NCBI GenBank assembly: GCA_023663135.1
Contig: JAMPIE010000002.1
Span: 62,001-126,000, forward strand
Length of the DNA: 64,000 nt
Reading direction: 5' to 3'
Source of the DNA: Alloprevotella sp.
GTDB lineage: Bacteria; Bacteroidota; Bacteroidia; Bacteroidales; Muribaculaceae
Shown here: positions 8,124-16,373 of the stretch, piece after piece
Layout: the number at the start of each line of letters is the position of its first letter
Numbering within the stretch: the first letter of the stretch is position 1
Translations under genes and position numbers: made by a program
Notes under the pieces: generated by a model
What the model saw: only the letters and a program-made list of their open reading frames with translations
What the model was told of the DNA's origin: nothing
Database searches by the model: none

Positions 8124-9812
8124 TCACTTTTCCTCGTTGCCGTCGGCGTCAAGCCCCAGCTCCTCGTAATACATTTTCTTGAGGTACTTGGCCTGGCAGG
8201 CATGGCTGTATGTGGATGAGCCAATATAATGCCCGAAGATTACGCCGATGAGCTGCCCGGTGGAGGGGTTGTATATGGGAGAGCCGCTCGTTCCGCCCGG
8301 GGTCTCGGCATTGAGCTGAAAAGAGTATTTGCTGGCAACTTTTGTTATTTTAGTTTCATCTATTGTAGGCTTGAGGCTCTTGGTCGTTTGGTCAAGAGCC
8401 CAATCTACACCGCGTGGATAGCCTATCCATACATACGTCTCCTTGGCGGGTTCGAGCTTGCCTGTATAGAAATCCTTGGGGTCGAAGACACGAGTGATGT
8501 CAGCCGGAGTCTTCTTGTCATTGAGCTGAAGGAGGGCTATGTCCATATCATTGTTCGGGGAAACAGCAATGACATTGCAGCGTGCAAGTTCATCTGGGTG
8601 CGTATAGTTTCGGCCCGGGTATCCCACTTTGATTGACACCATCTCGCCGGTGATCTTAAGTGTGCATTTCTTAATCTGGCGTATCAGAGAGTTGATATAT
8701 TCATAGAAATCTTTTTCACCCTTGAGATTGCCCTCAGCGAGTTTCTTATTTGTCTGAAGCATAATCATGTTCCACAATATGCTTGTCTCAGGTGCGACGT
8801 CTGCACGTTGGCTATATGCCGACAACATCTCATATGAATGGACAGAGGCCGGAAGCTGTTGGTCATTGACAATCTTGTCCATCTTGGTCCGAAGTTCCTC
8901 TCGCTCCTGCGTAGAAAGATACTCAAGCTCCCAAGGGCTTGCAATGTGGCGATTGGTGGCCATACGCCCCTCATGGTCAACGAAAAATGCTGTGGCGCAG
9001 TAGGCGCGTACGGCATCTTCGGGAAAAGCTCCGTTTCCGCCATACTTCTGGTTGGGGAAATACTTGGTGATGACCTCATGCCAAATCTCCTCCTGGATAG
9101 GGCTGTTCTCGAGGGTCGCATAAAGCTGATAGGCAGCCTCTACATAGACTACGGCCTTTTCAGCTTCCTCCGGTGCCCAAGGCTGATATTTCTGCGCCGG
9201 GTGAAGTATCTTCCATGCCCCGAAACCTATGCCGGCAACAATCATTGCTACCGCCAAGGCGATGCCGATATACTTGATGACATTGTTGCCCGACGGGAGA
9301 TTGGGAGCGAGCTCGTCGGTGATATCCTTGTTGCCAAGGGATATGGCGTCGCCGCGCTTGATACGGATATCCTTGTTGGGGGCTATCTTAATGCCGTTGA
9401 CAATGGTGCCGTTGCGGCTGCCGAGGTCCGTTATGTATGCCTTGCCGTCCTTGGCTATCTTCAAGACGGCGTGATAGCGGCTTACAAAGGGGTCGCTCAC
9501 CACCATGTCGTTGCGGTAGTTGGACCCTATGTTAATGATGCGCTTGTAGTTGGCTGTGCGGGTGGTCTGGGGCACCTGGGCCCAGTTAAGGGCCACATTG
9601 CCAAGCTGGACAAGGTCGCCGCGGCGCACTTCAGTCTCGACACCCGGGTCAAGACGCTGTCCGCCGACAAAAGTGCCGTTTGTACTGTTCTTGTCCTCGA
9701 TAATCAGCCGCCCGTCATCAAGAATGAGGAGCTCAGCGTGCAGACTGCTCACCGATGGATTGTTTATCTGAATGTTACATCCGGGTGCTCGTCCGATTTT
9801 AATAAGTTTCAT
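8124..9812 (-). CDS. Double-FHA, single-pass membrane, trypsin-like serine protease
   Basis: The 562-residue protein has three parts. Two FHA domains lie at about residues 1-75 (IGRAPGCNIQI, SSLH, STNGT) and 93-165 (IGSNYRNDMVV, SRYH, SRNGT). A transmembrane helix follows at about 181-200. The periplasmic part (about 265-550) is a chymotrypsin/trypsin-fold protease with a plausible triad: His289 in TNRHI, Asp424 in NNDMDIALLQL and Ser509 in GGTSGSP. The second FHA domain has Ser instead of Arg in the usual GR pair, so its phosphothreonine binding may be weak. The order places phospho-readers in the cytoplasm and the protease outside, a layout suited to signalling across the membrane. It lies in the FHA/kinase/PP2C operon, 59 bases downstream of another FHA gene. 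No close named homologue is recognised. Confidence 0.92.
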   Translation of the reverse strand: MKLIKIGRAPGCNIQINNPSVSSLHAELLILDDGRLIIEDKNSTNGTFVGGQRLDPGVETEVRRGDLVQLGNVALNWAQVPQTTRTANYKRIINIGSNYRNDMVVSDPFVSRYHAVLKIAKDGKAYITDLGSRNGTIVNGIKIAPNKDIRIKRGDAISLGNKDITDELAPNLPSGNNVIKYIGIALAVAMIVAGIGFGAWKILHPAQKYQPWAPEEAEKAVVYVEAAYQLYATLENSPIQEEIWHEVITKYFPNQKYGGNGAFPEDAVRAYCATAFFVDHEGRMATNRHIASPWELEYLSTQEREELRTKMDKIVNDQQLPASVHSYEMLSAYSQRADVAPETSILWNMIMLQTNKKLAEGNLKGEKDFYEYINSLIRQIKKCTLKITGEMVSIKVGYPGRNYTHPDELARCNVIAVSPNNDMDIALLQLNDKKTPADITRVFDPKDFYTGKLEPAKETYVWIGYPRGVDWALDQTTKSLKPTIDETKITKVASKYSFQLNAETPGGTSGSPIYNPSTGQLIGVIFGHYIGSSTYSHACQAKYLKKMYYEELGLDADGNEEK

Positions 9813-9871
9813 TATTGCTTATGGTAATAGTTGATGATATCATGTGATTAAACGTTTTCTTGCCGTACCGA

Positions 9872-10513
9872 CTACATAAAGATCTTGCGGCCATCCTTCT
9901 TTGAGTCATTCTCGCCCTTCTTTTCCTTATTCTTTTTGTCAGTCTGTTCGCCGGATTTTTTTCTTTCCTGATCTTTTTTTTCTCTCTCTTTTCTTTTCAG
10001 TTCCCTGTTATGCTGGTCAGTCAGCTCCTGGGGGATTCCTGTGGTGACACTCTTGATAGCCACCTTTTCAGGCTTATCCTCCTTCGGGCGGACGGTGTCT
10101 TGCTGGACAACCTCCACCTTATTCCCCGGGATGTCAATGATTTCCGGCGTGGGCGGCTCGTTTCGTGTCTCTATTGCGTCTCTAACAGCGATGAACGCCC
10201 AAAGGAGCAAAATTGCCGCAACGACAGTCACGATGCTCCACAGGGCAATTTTCAAGGGCTTGGACGGGTCAGGGATATCTTTCCAATCCAACGGCTTGTT
10301 GCCGGCGAAGACAACTGAGTCGCCTCGCTTGATGCGTACAATCTTTCCGTTGCCTACTTTGACGCCGTTGACGCTTGTGCCATTCTGGCTATGGTCAATG
10401 AGCTCGATGCGTCCTGTCGGATGCAGCCTGACCACTGCGTGGCGGCGGCTTATCATCGCGTCCTCAATGACTATATTGCAATTGTCATCGCGGCCTATGG
10501 TAATGATTTTCAT
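9872..10513 (-). CDS. FHA domain protein with membrane anchor and highly charged tail
   Basis: The 213-residue product has an N-terminal FHA domain (about 1-75) with all the usual contacts: IGRDDNC, ISRRHAVV and HSQNGTSVNG. A transmembrane helix (about 88-110) leads to a periplasmic tail that ends in a Lys/Glu-rich stretch from about residue 165. FHA domains read phosphothreonine, so it is probably a docking subunit that recognises a partner phosphorylated by the neighbouring kinases. It begins three bases after the PP2C stop codon, which indicates translational coupling. The highly charged tail might contact peptidoglycan, lipoproteins or an envelope partner; that is speculation. Confidence 0.9.
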   Translation of the reverse strand: MKIITIGRDDNCNIVIEDAMISRRHAVVRLHPTGRIELIDHSQNGTSVNGVKVGNGKIVRIKRGDSVVFAGNKPLDWKDIPDPSKPLKIALWSIVTVVAAILLLWAFIAVRDAIETRNEPPTPEIIDIPGNKVEVVQQDTVRPKEDKPEKVAIKSVTTGIPQELTDQHNRELKRKEREKKDQERKKSGEQTDKKNKEKKGENDSKKDGRKIFM

Positions 10514-10516
10514 TGG

Positions 10517-11893
10517 TTACGGTTTGTTGTTATGTTTTTTCTCAGTCTTGAACACTTCTGCTGTGGCAGTGGTGAAGATTTTATCAATTGCATTGACCTG
10601 GCCATCGGAACCTGTCTGCCCCATACATGGCTTTCTAAGCTCTTCTGCGGCCTTTCCTACCCCTATATATGGAAGATCGTTATCTTTAAGCACTGGAATA
10701 AGTTTGTCAAGTACATTGGCTATCTCTCTGGCTTGTTTGGCACGTTCATTGAGATTGCCGATTTTCGTGAGACCCTTTATTTGTTGGGCAATGGAGTCAA
10801 GCTGCGCCTTAAGGTCTGCGATATCGTCGGCCAGCTCCCCGACCTTATTTTCATCAAGGGCTGATGACGGTGTTTCCTGGATTTGCACCTCGGTGAGCTT
10901 CTTTACCACGGTGTCACGCCTCACTGTCATTGTGGGCGCCGGGGCGGCGGGGCGATAATGCCACTGGATTAGGTTTATTATGATGCTTATGGCGGCAACG
11001 ATTGCAAGTCCATACATCAATATCTTTTGAAGTCTTGTCATCTTTACGGGGTCTTTGGATTTGGATGAAACGTCGGCTACGGCGATGGTCAAATTGTCAT
11101 GGCCGCCGCCATGGGATATTCCCTCATTGTCAACGGAAACCGTCACTGAGTCGACAGCTCCGGCACCATTGGGCGAGGCGGCCACCATATCTATAAGTTT
11201 TCTTTGAGGGAACATTCCCCATATGCCGTCACTGCAAAGGACAAATCTGTCACCCTTAAGATACGGGAGTGTCGTCACTTCACTTTTGAGCGGCTCTGAT
11301 GCATGGCCTAAGGCCTGGGTTATAATGTTTGACTCACCAGAGAGACGCGCCTGTTCCTCGTCAATCACATGGCTTTTCACCAACTCCATTACATGGGAAT
11401 GGTCGGTAGATCGATAAACGATTTTCTTGCCACGCAGCTGATATATACGTGAGTCACCCACGTGGGCCACTACGGCATGGTCTTTGTTTATAAGGATAGC
11501 TGCTACGGTAGAGCCCATTCCCTTTAGCTGGAGCTGGGGCCTTATCCCTTCGGGAAGGAGCTGAGCCGGTGTATACTCCCTGCCGTTTACGGCGGGATAT
11601 GGCAACCCGGAGGCAGCGAGGATGGCTGCGTTTGCCAAGTCAATGGCCGCTGCAAGCTCCTCAGGCACACGGCGGCTATCCTTGACCCACTTGAGACGGT
11701 CGGTGATCACCTTGGCGGCAATCATAGAGGCAGTCTTCCCCCCGGGGCCGCCCCCCATGCCGTCGCAGACGAGTATCAGAAGTCCGACCGGGGTGTCAGT
11801 CCATGCACATGTGTCCTGGTTTTCCGCACGGCCACCAATACGCGACTCGGCATATGCCCTGACCGGGTATTTTGTATTGATTACTTGAACCAT
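10517..11893 (-). CDS. PP2C-type Ser/Thr protein phosphatase with transmembrane segment and periplasmic coiled coil
   Basis: Residues 1-280 form a PP2C (PPM) phosphatase with the metal-binding signatures GRAENQD (21-27), LVCDGMGGGPGGKT (41-54), VGDSRIY (145-151), CSDGIWGM (220-227) and GGGHDNLTI (262-270). All acidic metal ligands are present, so it should be active. A transmembrane helix at about 289-310 is followed by a periplasmic region with a probable coiled coil (about 345-400). The family removes phosphate from Ser/Thr residues set by Hanks-type kinases; two such kinases are encoded directly upstream. The gap to the upstream kinase is 30 bases and to the next FHA gene three. It is the likely eraser of the system. 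Confidence 0.95.
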   Translation of the reverse strand: MVQVINTKYPVRAYAESRIGGRAENQDTCAWTDTPVGLLILVCDGMGGGPGGKTASMIAAKVITDRLKWVKDSRRVPEELAAAIDLANAAILAASGLPYPAVNGREYTPAQLLPEGIRPQLQLKGMGSTVAAILINKDHAVVAHVGDSRIYQLRGKKIVYRSTDHSHVMELVKSHVIDEEQARLSGESNIITQALGHASEPLKSEVTTLPYLKGDRFVLCSDGIWGMFPQRKLIDMVAASPNGAGAVDSVTVSVDNEGISHGGGHDNLTIAVADVSSKSKDPVKMTRLQKILMYGLAIVAAISIIINLIQWHYRPAAPAPTMTVRRDTVVKKLTEVQIQETPSSALDENKVGELADDIADLKAQLDSIAQQIKGLTKIGNLNERAKQAREIANVLDKLIPVLKDNDLPYIGVGKAAEELRKPCMGQTGSDGQVNAIDKIFTTATAEVFKTEKKHNNKP

Positions 11894-11923
11894 TGTTACA
11901 GATATGAAAGCAGAGAGATGAAA

Positions 11924-12853
11924 CTATATTATTAGGGCGGCAGCAACTCCGGCAGCGACAGCGGCCACGGCAGCCGCGACAGAGATCCATATCATCCGCC
12001 GATTGTTGCTCTCCTTGGCGGCGAGTGCCTCGGCTATAGCGGCTTTAAGCTCTCTTGCAGACCCATAACGCGAAGATTGAGATTCAGCCATGGCACGCGA
12101 CAACACCTCCATTAACTGTCGCTTTACACCCGGAATCGGATCGGGTGAGCTGTTGTCGTGGGGCTTATGTCCCGCGAGAAGCTCATAGAGAGTCACGGCA
12201 AACTCATATAGGTCGGTCGTGGCATTGACGGAGAGCGGCTGACCCACCTCCACGTTTTGTTCGGGCGCGGCATATCCAGGTGTGCCAAGCAGTCCGGCCG
12301 ATGTTATGTCGTGTGTGTCGCGGGTGAAGGCTATGCCTAAATCCATGAGCCTTACATTGCTGTTGCCGTTTTCCACCATTATGTTGGAGGGCTTGATGTC
12401 AAGATGATAGACGGGCCGAGTCCCGGTATGGAGGTATGACAAGGCGTCAAGGACCGGGAACATCGCCCGACACACACGCTCCACGTAATTTCCGAGCGGA
12501 CGAAGGTTTCGCGCCACATGCTCATCCATGGGTATTCCCGTGACGAAATTGCTGACGATGAATATCGGCCCTGTCGGTGCGGGCTCACATAATCCTATGG
12601 TCTCGATCAGATTGGGATGGCGGAAACGCAGCATCGCTTCCTCACGGGCCCTGTTTCTGACGCTGGGGATGTCGGCATATGCCGGATTGACCATTTTAAT
12701 GGCCACCTTCCGGCCGTCTGAACATGAATTGCCGGCAAAGACAGTGCCCATGGCCCCTTGTCCGATAGGGGCTTTGTGTGTGTCAAACATAAATTGCTCG
12801 CCTCCGGCAATTATATAGATCAGACTGCCCTGCTTGACGTAATTTCGTGGCAT
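11924..12853 (-). CDS. Hanks-type Ser/Thr protein kinase, tail-anchored
   Basis: This 309-residue kinase has a glycine loop (GQGAMGTVFAG, 31-41), the ATP-binding lysine (VAIK, Lys53), a catalytic loop HLDIKPSN (150-157), a DLG in place of DFG (171-173), and an activation segment ending GTPGYAAPE. The Arg of the HRD motif is Leu here, which suggests it may not depend on activation-loop phosphorylation. The last 20 or so residues are hydrophobic, so the kinase is held to the inner membrane by its C-terminus with almost nothing outside. A TTG codon 21 bases upstream would overlap the previous gene; the ATG is preferred. It is the second of two tandem kinases in the operon. Confidence 0.93.
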   Translation of the reverse strand: MPRNYVKQGSLIYIIAGGEQFMFDTHKAPIGQGAMGTVFAGNSCSDGRKVAIKMVNPAYADIPSVRNRAREEAMLRFRHPNLIETIGLCEPAPTGPIFIVSNFVTGIPMDEHVARNLRPLGNYVERVCRAMFPVLDALSYLHTGTRPVYHLDIKPSNIMVENGNSNVRLMDLGIAFTRDTHDITSAGLLGTPGYAAPEQNVEVGQPLSVNATTDLYEFAVTLYELLAGHKPHDNSSPDPIPGVKRQLMEVLSRAMAESQSSRYGSARELKAAIAEALAAKESNNRRMIWISVAAAVAAVAAGVAAALII

Positions 12854-12870
12854 ATCATATTGTTTATGGA

Positions 12871-14451
12871 TCAAAATTCCGCGCCAGCCCCTGAATTCAA
12901 GACTACGTTTAGCTCTCCTATCCGCTTGCTTGCGTCCTCTGCTATCTTATTATTCCCGGTTGATTTAGCGCGTTCAAGGGCCTCTTGATAGAGTTCAAGC
13001 GCTTTGGTAGGGTTACGGCTATCCACCACCGTGCCAGCTACGCCGGGGCCGGCAAGATACGCCTCGGCCATCCAGTATATCACCTCTGCATTTTCAGGGT
13101 CAATCTTATAGGCTTGCTTTGCCCAATGGAATGAGGCCGGGTTGTCTTCTGCTACCGTCCTGCCGTCATAATATATCTTACGAAGCTGAAGAGCAGCATC
13201 CAGCGACTTGGAGTTGCCGGCATTGGCAATTCTCTTTAAGTCCTCAATGCCTTCTGCCACAGTGGCAGAAGCGTCCAGCTTCTTTATTGCATCATCAAAG
13301 GCAATCTCATACTCCGGGGCCTGGGCAACCTTTTCAGATTGGCCTTCAATGGCCTCTGAGGTCATCGGTGCCATTGTCTCTTCGTCACCATTGGACTTAA
13401 AAAGCAGAAAACCGCCCACAGCTGCAGCGAGAATGGCCGCGCCGGCCACAAGTCCTATAACCTTGTTCTTCCCGGCGGCCACGGACGGGAGCGCTATCGC
13501 CGGTGAGCCGGGATTGGTCTTGAGGTGACGCTCGTTGCGCTCAAGGTCTACTCTAAACTCGGCTGCTGACATATATCGGTCGGCCTGCTTCTTGGCCATG
13601 GCCTTGTCCACAACCTTACGAAGCTCCTTGTTGGGTATCAAGTTGAAGTTTGGCTTGCCCTTCATCTGCATCTGCAACACCTCATGGTCAGCGCCCTCAA
13701 AGGGGAGCTTCCCGGTAAGGAGTTGATAAAGCATGATGCCTATGGCATATATGTCGGTTGTCTCGTTTTGATGGGGCACGTCGCCTGTCACAAGCTCCGG
13801 CGCAGCATAAGCAGCCTTACCCATAAACTGTCCTGTAGACGTCAGGGCCTTGTCCTGGGTATTGATGGTCTTTATCTGTTTTGCAATGCCATAGTCGATA
13901 AGTTTCACGTTGCCGTCAACGGTCACCATTATATTAGAGGGGTCGATGTCGCGATGGATATAGTGCTTGTCATGCATTGCCATGATGCCCGACAGCACAC
14001 TCTTCACCACGATAGCGGCAAAGCCCTCGCGGTCAGACTGCATACGGTTATGCAGCTCTTGTGCATATGGTATCGTCTTGCCGTTGTTGTCGGCCGTCTT
14101 GCCGTTGAGAAGGTCGGCAAGCATGACGCCCTCCAAAAGCTCGCTGACAACATGGTAGTGCATGACGCCGCCGGGGCCTTCCACCTCGATAAACCCATAC
14201 ATCTTGACGAGATTCTCGCTGTTGATCTGGATAGAGGCTTCGCGACGGGCGCGTTCGATGATGCCCTGCGACAGGTCGTCGAAGAGAAATTTTATTGCCA
14301 CCGGCTGCTGAGAGCCCGTGTTATGGTCTATTCGGGTGCCCTTATACACCTGACCCATACCTCCCACGCCTAACGGCGCACTGTCGGTGTCTACCTCGTA
14401 GGATATATTGTCACGGCGATCCTGTTCACCCTGCAGTTTTATTATAGGCAT
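12871..14451 (-). CDS. Hanks-type Ser/Thr protein kinase with periplasmic Sel1-like region
   Basis: The 526-residue protein has an N-terminal kinase domain (about 15-310): glycine loop GVGGMGQVYKG (28-38), Lys54 in VAIK, catalytic loop HRDIDPSN (166-173), DYG (186-188) and a YAAPE end to the activation segment. The catalytic-loop lysine normally found two residues after the HRD Asp is Asp170 here, an unusual change. A transmembrane helix (331-351) is followed by a periplasmic part with Sel1/TPR-like helices (AASFHWAKQAYKIDPENAEV-like stretches, about 395-510). It looks like a sensor kinase whose outside domain binds a peptide or protein. It is the second gene of the operon, 26 bases after the soluble FHA gene. 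Confidence 0.93.
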   Translation of the reverse strand: MPIIKLQGEQDRRDNISYEVDTDSAPLGVGGMGQVYKGTRIDHNTGSQQPVAIKFLFDDLSQGIIERARREASIQINSENLVKMYGFIEVEGPGGVMHYHVVSELLEGVMLADLLNGKTADNNGKTIPYAQELHNRMQSDREGFAAIVVKSVLSGIMAMHDKHYIHRDIDPSNIMVTVDGNVKLIDYGIAKQIKTINTQDKALTSTGQFMGKAAYAAPELVTGDVPHQNETTDIYAIGIMLYQLLTGKLPFEGADHEVLQMQMKGKPNFNLIPNKELRKVVDKAMAKKQADRYMSAAEFRVDLERNERHLKTNPGSPAIALPSVAAGKNKVIGLVAGAAILAAAVGGFLLFKSNGDEETMAPMTSEAIEGQSEKVAQAPEYEIAFDDAIKKLDASATVAEGIEDLKRIANAGNSKSLDAALQLRKIYYDGRTVAEDNPASFHWAKQAYKIDPENAEVIYWMAEAYLAGPGVAGTVVDSRNPTKALELYQEALERAKSTGNNKIAEDASKRIGELNVVLNSGAGAEF

Positions 14452-14477
14452 ATGATGTCATTTATTGCTTGATGCTT

Positions 14478-15146
14478 TTAGAGGAACTTTGTGCCTCCGT
14501 TGGCAAAGTTGTCAATCCCATCAATGGCCTGGGTGCCGTTGGAGGCGCGGTGCTCGCTGTTGTAAGGCGAGAATGTGTCATCGCCCGTGGACTGTCCGCC
14601 AAACACCGGGGGAAATTCCTCCGTATCGCCTAAGTCAACAAAGTTTTCGGCCACTGACAGTCCGTAGTCTGCTCCGTTGATGAGCAAGAGCAGAAGCTGG
14701 TAATTGTCGCCGATGCGGATTATGTCGTTTGTCTTTACCTCATGATTGTCAAAGTCAAGCTCCTCGTCATTTACCGTAATGCCGTTTTTTGAGCCTTCAT
14801 CACGTATCTGAGCCACGAGCCGACGGTCGCCTGTCTTCAGTTGTTTGACATTGAGAAGGGCGTGAACGCCGGATACCGTTCCTTCTGCGAGACGGACGTC
14901 ACACTCTTCGTTGCGTCCGATGGTGTTTCGGCCTATATGTACGGGCCAGTATTCGCCGATGCCTTTGCGGGATAGAGAATAAAGGAAACCCACCACGGGG
15001 GCTGACGCATCGGTCACCGGAGCCCCGGGAGCGTCAGTCGCTGTCTTATGCATTCCCGGCACAACCGTCCCCCCCTTCGCGGAGGGAGCGGCCGGGCGAG
15101 AATATATGCTGTTCATCCCGGGAGCCTGTGTTCTTGTTTGTGACAT
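14478..15146 (-). CDS. Soluble FHA domain protein, first gene of the signalling operon
   Basis: The 222-residue protein has a disordered N-terminus rich in Pro, Ala and Thr (1-50), an FHA domain at about 60-155 (IGRNEECDVRL, VSGVHALL, SKNGITVND) and a disordered, Thr/Ser-containing C-terminus. No signal peptide or membrane segment is seen, so it stays in the cytoplasm. The usual Arg of the SRxH loop is Gly. The flexible ends carry several Thr residues that could be kinase targets, as in the mycobacterial GarA/FhaA type, but that is inference. It is the first gene of the operon, preceded by a 244-base intergenic region with paired direct repeats. Confidence 0.9.
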   Translation of the reverse strand: MSQTRTQAPGMNSIYSRPAAPSAKGGTVVPGMHKTATDAPGAPVTDASAPVVGFLYSLSRKGIGEYWPVHIGRNTIGRNEECDVRLAEGTVSGVHALLNVKQLKTGDRRLVAQIRDEGSKNGITVNDEELDFDNHEVKTNDIIRIGDNYQLLLLLINGADYGLSVAENFVDLGDTEEFPPVFGGQSTGDDTFSPYNSEHRASNGTQAIDGIDNFANGGTKFL

Positions 15147-15160
15147 ATGATGATAATTGG

Positions 15161-15190
15161 TGTATTTTAAGCAGCTTAGTGTATTTAAGC
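15161..15190 (-). promoter_or_regulatory. Direct-repeat leader or operator region of the FHA/kinase operon
   Basis: Two near-identical direct repeats, TGTATTTTAAGC (15161-15172) and TGTATTTAAGC (15180-15190), start 19 bases apart, about two helical turns. The first overlaps an 11-base palindrome TAAGCAGCTTA. They lie 15-45 bases upstream of the first start codon, between it and a weak -7-like TATCTTCG (minus strand, 15210-15203). A regulator-binding or structured-leader role is possible. The rest of 15147-15290 shows only A/T-rich sequence and a run of seven C. Confidence 0.4.
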
Positions 15191-15293
15191 TACTATCAGC
15201 AACGAAGATACGTTAAATTTTACCCCCCCTAATTATTAACATCTATTAACATATGTGTATATCCATCATGCCCACATGATTATGTGTCTAATC

Positions 15294-15326
15294 AAAAAAA
15301 ATCTGCGGGCCCGAAGACCCGCAGAT
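15294..15326 (-). terminator. Rho-independent terminator of the OmpA-lipoprotein gene
   Basis: On the minus strand ATCTGCGGG (15326-15318) pairs with CCCGCAGAT (15309-15301) and is followed directly by a T run (15300-15294). This separates the OmpA-like gene from the FHA/kinase operon, so the two are not simply one transcript. Confidence 0.9.
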
Positions 15327-15390
15327 ACATCTCTTTTCGACTTTCAGTGTCGGTATAATGTTTTCTTATCTTATTAACTAAGGAGTGTGG

Positions 15391-16092
15391 TTACTGGAGG
15401 GTTCCAGCCTCGGCTTTCTGTACCATGGCTTCGTTGGCCAGGATGTAGATCTCTACGCGGCGGTTTTGGGCGCGTCCGGCAGCTGTCTCGTTGGAGGCTA
15501 CGTAATCTTGCATGGGGAGGCCTTGGGCAGTCATGCGCTTGGCTGAGATACCGCTGTCGATAAGATAGGTCTCAACAGCATCGGCGCGGCCATTGGCCAC
15601 CTTGGTGTTGACGGCCATCGAGCCGGTGTTGTCAGTGAAGCCATAGATCTGCACGTCGGTGTCGGGATAGGCCATGAGCGAAGCAGCAAACTTGGTGAGG
15701 TCTTTCTTAGCGTTTTGGCTCAGCTCGGTGCCGTTTGTAGGAAAGAGGATGCCACCCTCAAAGGTGACGCGTATGGCTGTCAGTCCGTTGCTATCGGTCA
15801 CGGTGTCTACTGTGGCTGCCTGTGCGAGCTGCTTCTGGAGCTCTGCTTTCTGCTTGTCCATCTTCTTGCCGATGAGCATACCGGCTCCGGAGCCTACCGC
15901 GGCACCTATGGCAGCGCCTATACCTGCGCCTTTGCCGCCTCCGATGAGGGCGCCCACGCCGGCGCCTACGCCGGCTCCGGCTCCGCCGCCGATAGCTGCT
16001 CCCTTGCCGAGGTTGGTCATGCTGTTACAGCCTGCTGAAATCATAAGGCTGAGGGCCAATGCGCCCGCAGCTATTGTCTTGATGAGTTTCAT
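15391..16092 (-). CDS. OmpA-family lipoprotein with glycine-zipper segment
   Basis: The 233-residue protein starts with a lipoprotein signal (lipobox LMISAGC, acylated Cys22), continues with a long glycine zipper (about 30-77, repeated GAxxGxGxGA) and a short coiled stretch, and ends with an OmpA C-terminal peptidoglycan-binding domain (about 105-225: FPTNGTELS, GFTDNTGS, NRRVEIYI). It would link the outer membrane to peptidoglycan (YiaD/Pal-like). It has its own promoter at 16157-16188 and its own terminator. Its place upstream of the FHA/kinase operon may be chance, though envelope-tethering OmpA proteins often accompany trans-envelope machines. Confidence 0.93.
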   Translation of the reverse strand: MKLIKTIAAGALALSLMISAGCNSMTNLGKGAAIGGGAGAGVGAGVGALIGGGKGAGIGAAIGAAVGSGAGMLIGKKMDKQKAELQKQLAQAATVDTVTDSNGLTAIRVTFEGGILFPTNGTELSQNAKKDLTKFAASLMAYPDTDVQIYGFTDNTGSMAVNTKVANGRADAVETYLIDSGISAKRMTAQGLPMQDYVASNETAAGRAQNRRVEIYILANEAMVQKAEAGTLQ

Positions 16093-16156
16093 AAGATAAT
16101 ATAGTTGAATTTTGATTATTTTATGCTTGTGTTGCTTATGCGCTCTAAAGCGTCAG

Positions 16157-16188
16157 CAAAGTTACGCATTATTCTTAGGTGGAACAAA
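16157..16188 (-). promoter_or_regulatory. Full Bacteroidetes promoter of the OmpA-lipoprotein gene
   Basis: On the minus strand TTTG (16188-16185) and TAACTTTG (16164-16157) are separated by exactly 20 bases, matching both the -33 and -7 elements. The leader to the ATG at 16092 is about 60 bases and A/T-rich. It is the clearest promoter in the window. Confidence 0.85.
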
Positions 16189-16350
16189 CGCCACTGCTAT
16201 AAGTTCAGCATTTCATTTTCTCTCTTTGTGATGCACATAGAGAGTGTGCTTTGTGCAAATTTAAGCCAAATGTTAAATTCTGATGCTGAAATTATACTAA
16301 ATTTGTGTTTTGTTAACAATTTGCCTCTGTCATAATCCTCCCAAATGCAT

Positions 16351-16358
16351 TAATTTTG
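16351..16358 (+). promoter_or_regulatory. -7 promoter box for the NlpC/P60 gene
   Basis: TAATTTTG matches TAnnTTTG and lies 15 bases before the ATG at 16374. The region between this box and the divergent OmpA promoter is A/T-rich without further features. Confidence 0.6.
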
Positions 16359-16373
16359 CAATGTCAAAACCAC

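Noticed and set aside
8838..9827. A 329-codon plus-strand open frame.
   Set aside because: It is antisense to the FHA-trypsin gene, whose motifs are unambiguous.
10041..10958. A 305-codon plus-strand open frame.
   Set aside because: It is antisense to the FHA and PP2C genes and has no motif of its own.
11924..15146. Assignment of the kinase/FHA/PP2C set to a type VI secretion system.
   Set aside because: No Tss, Hcp, VgrG or ClpV gene is present in the window; only the post-translational regulators are shared.
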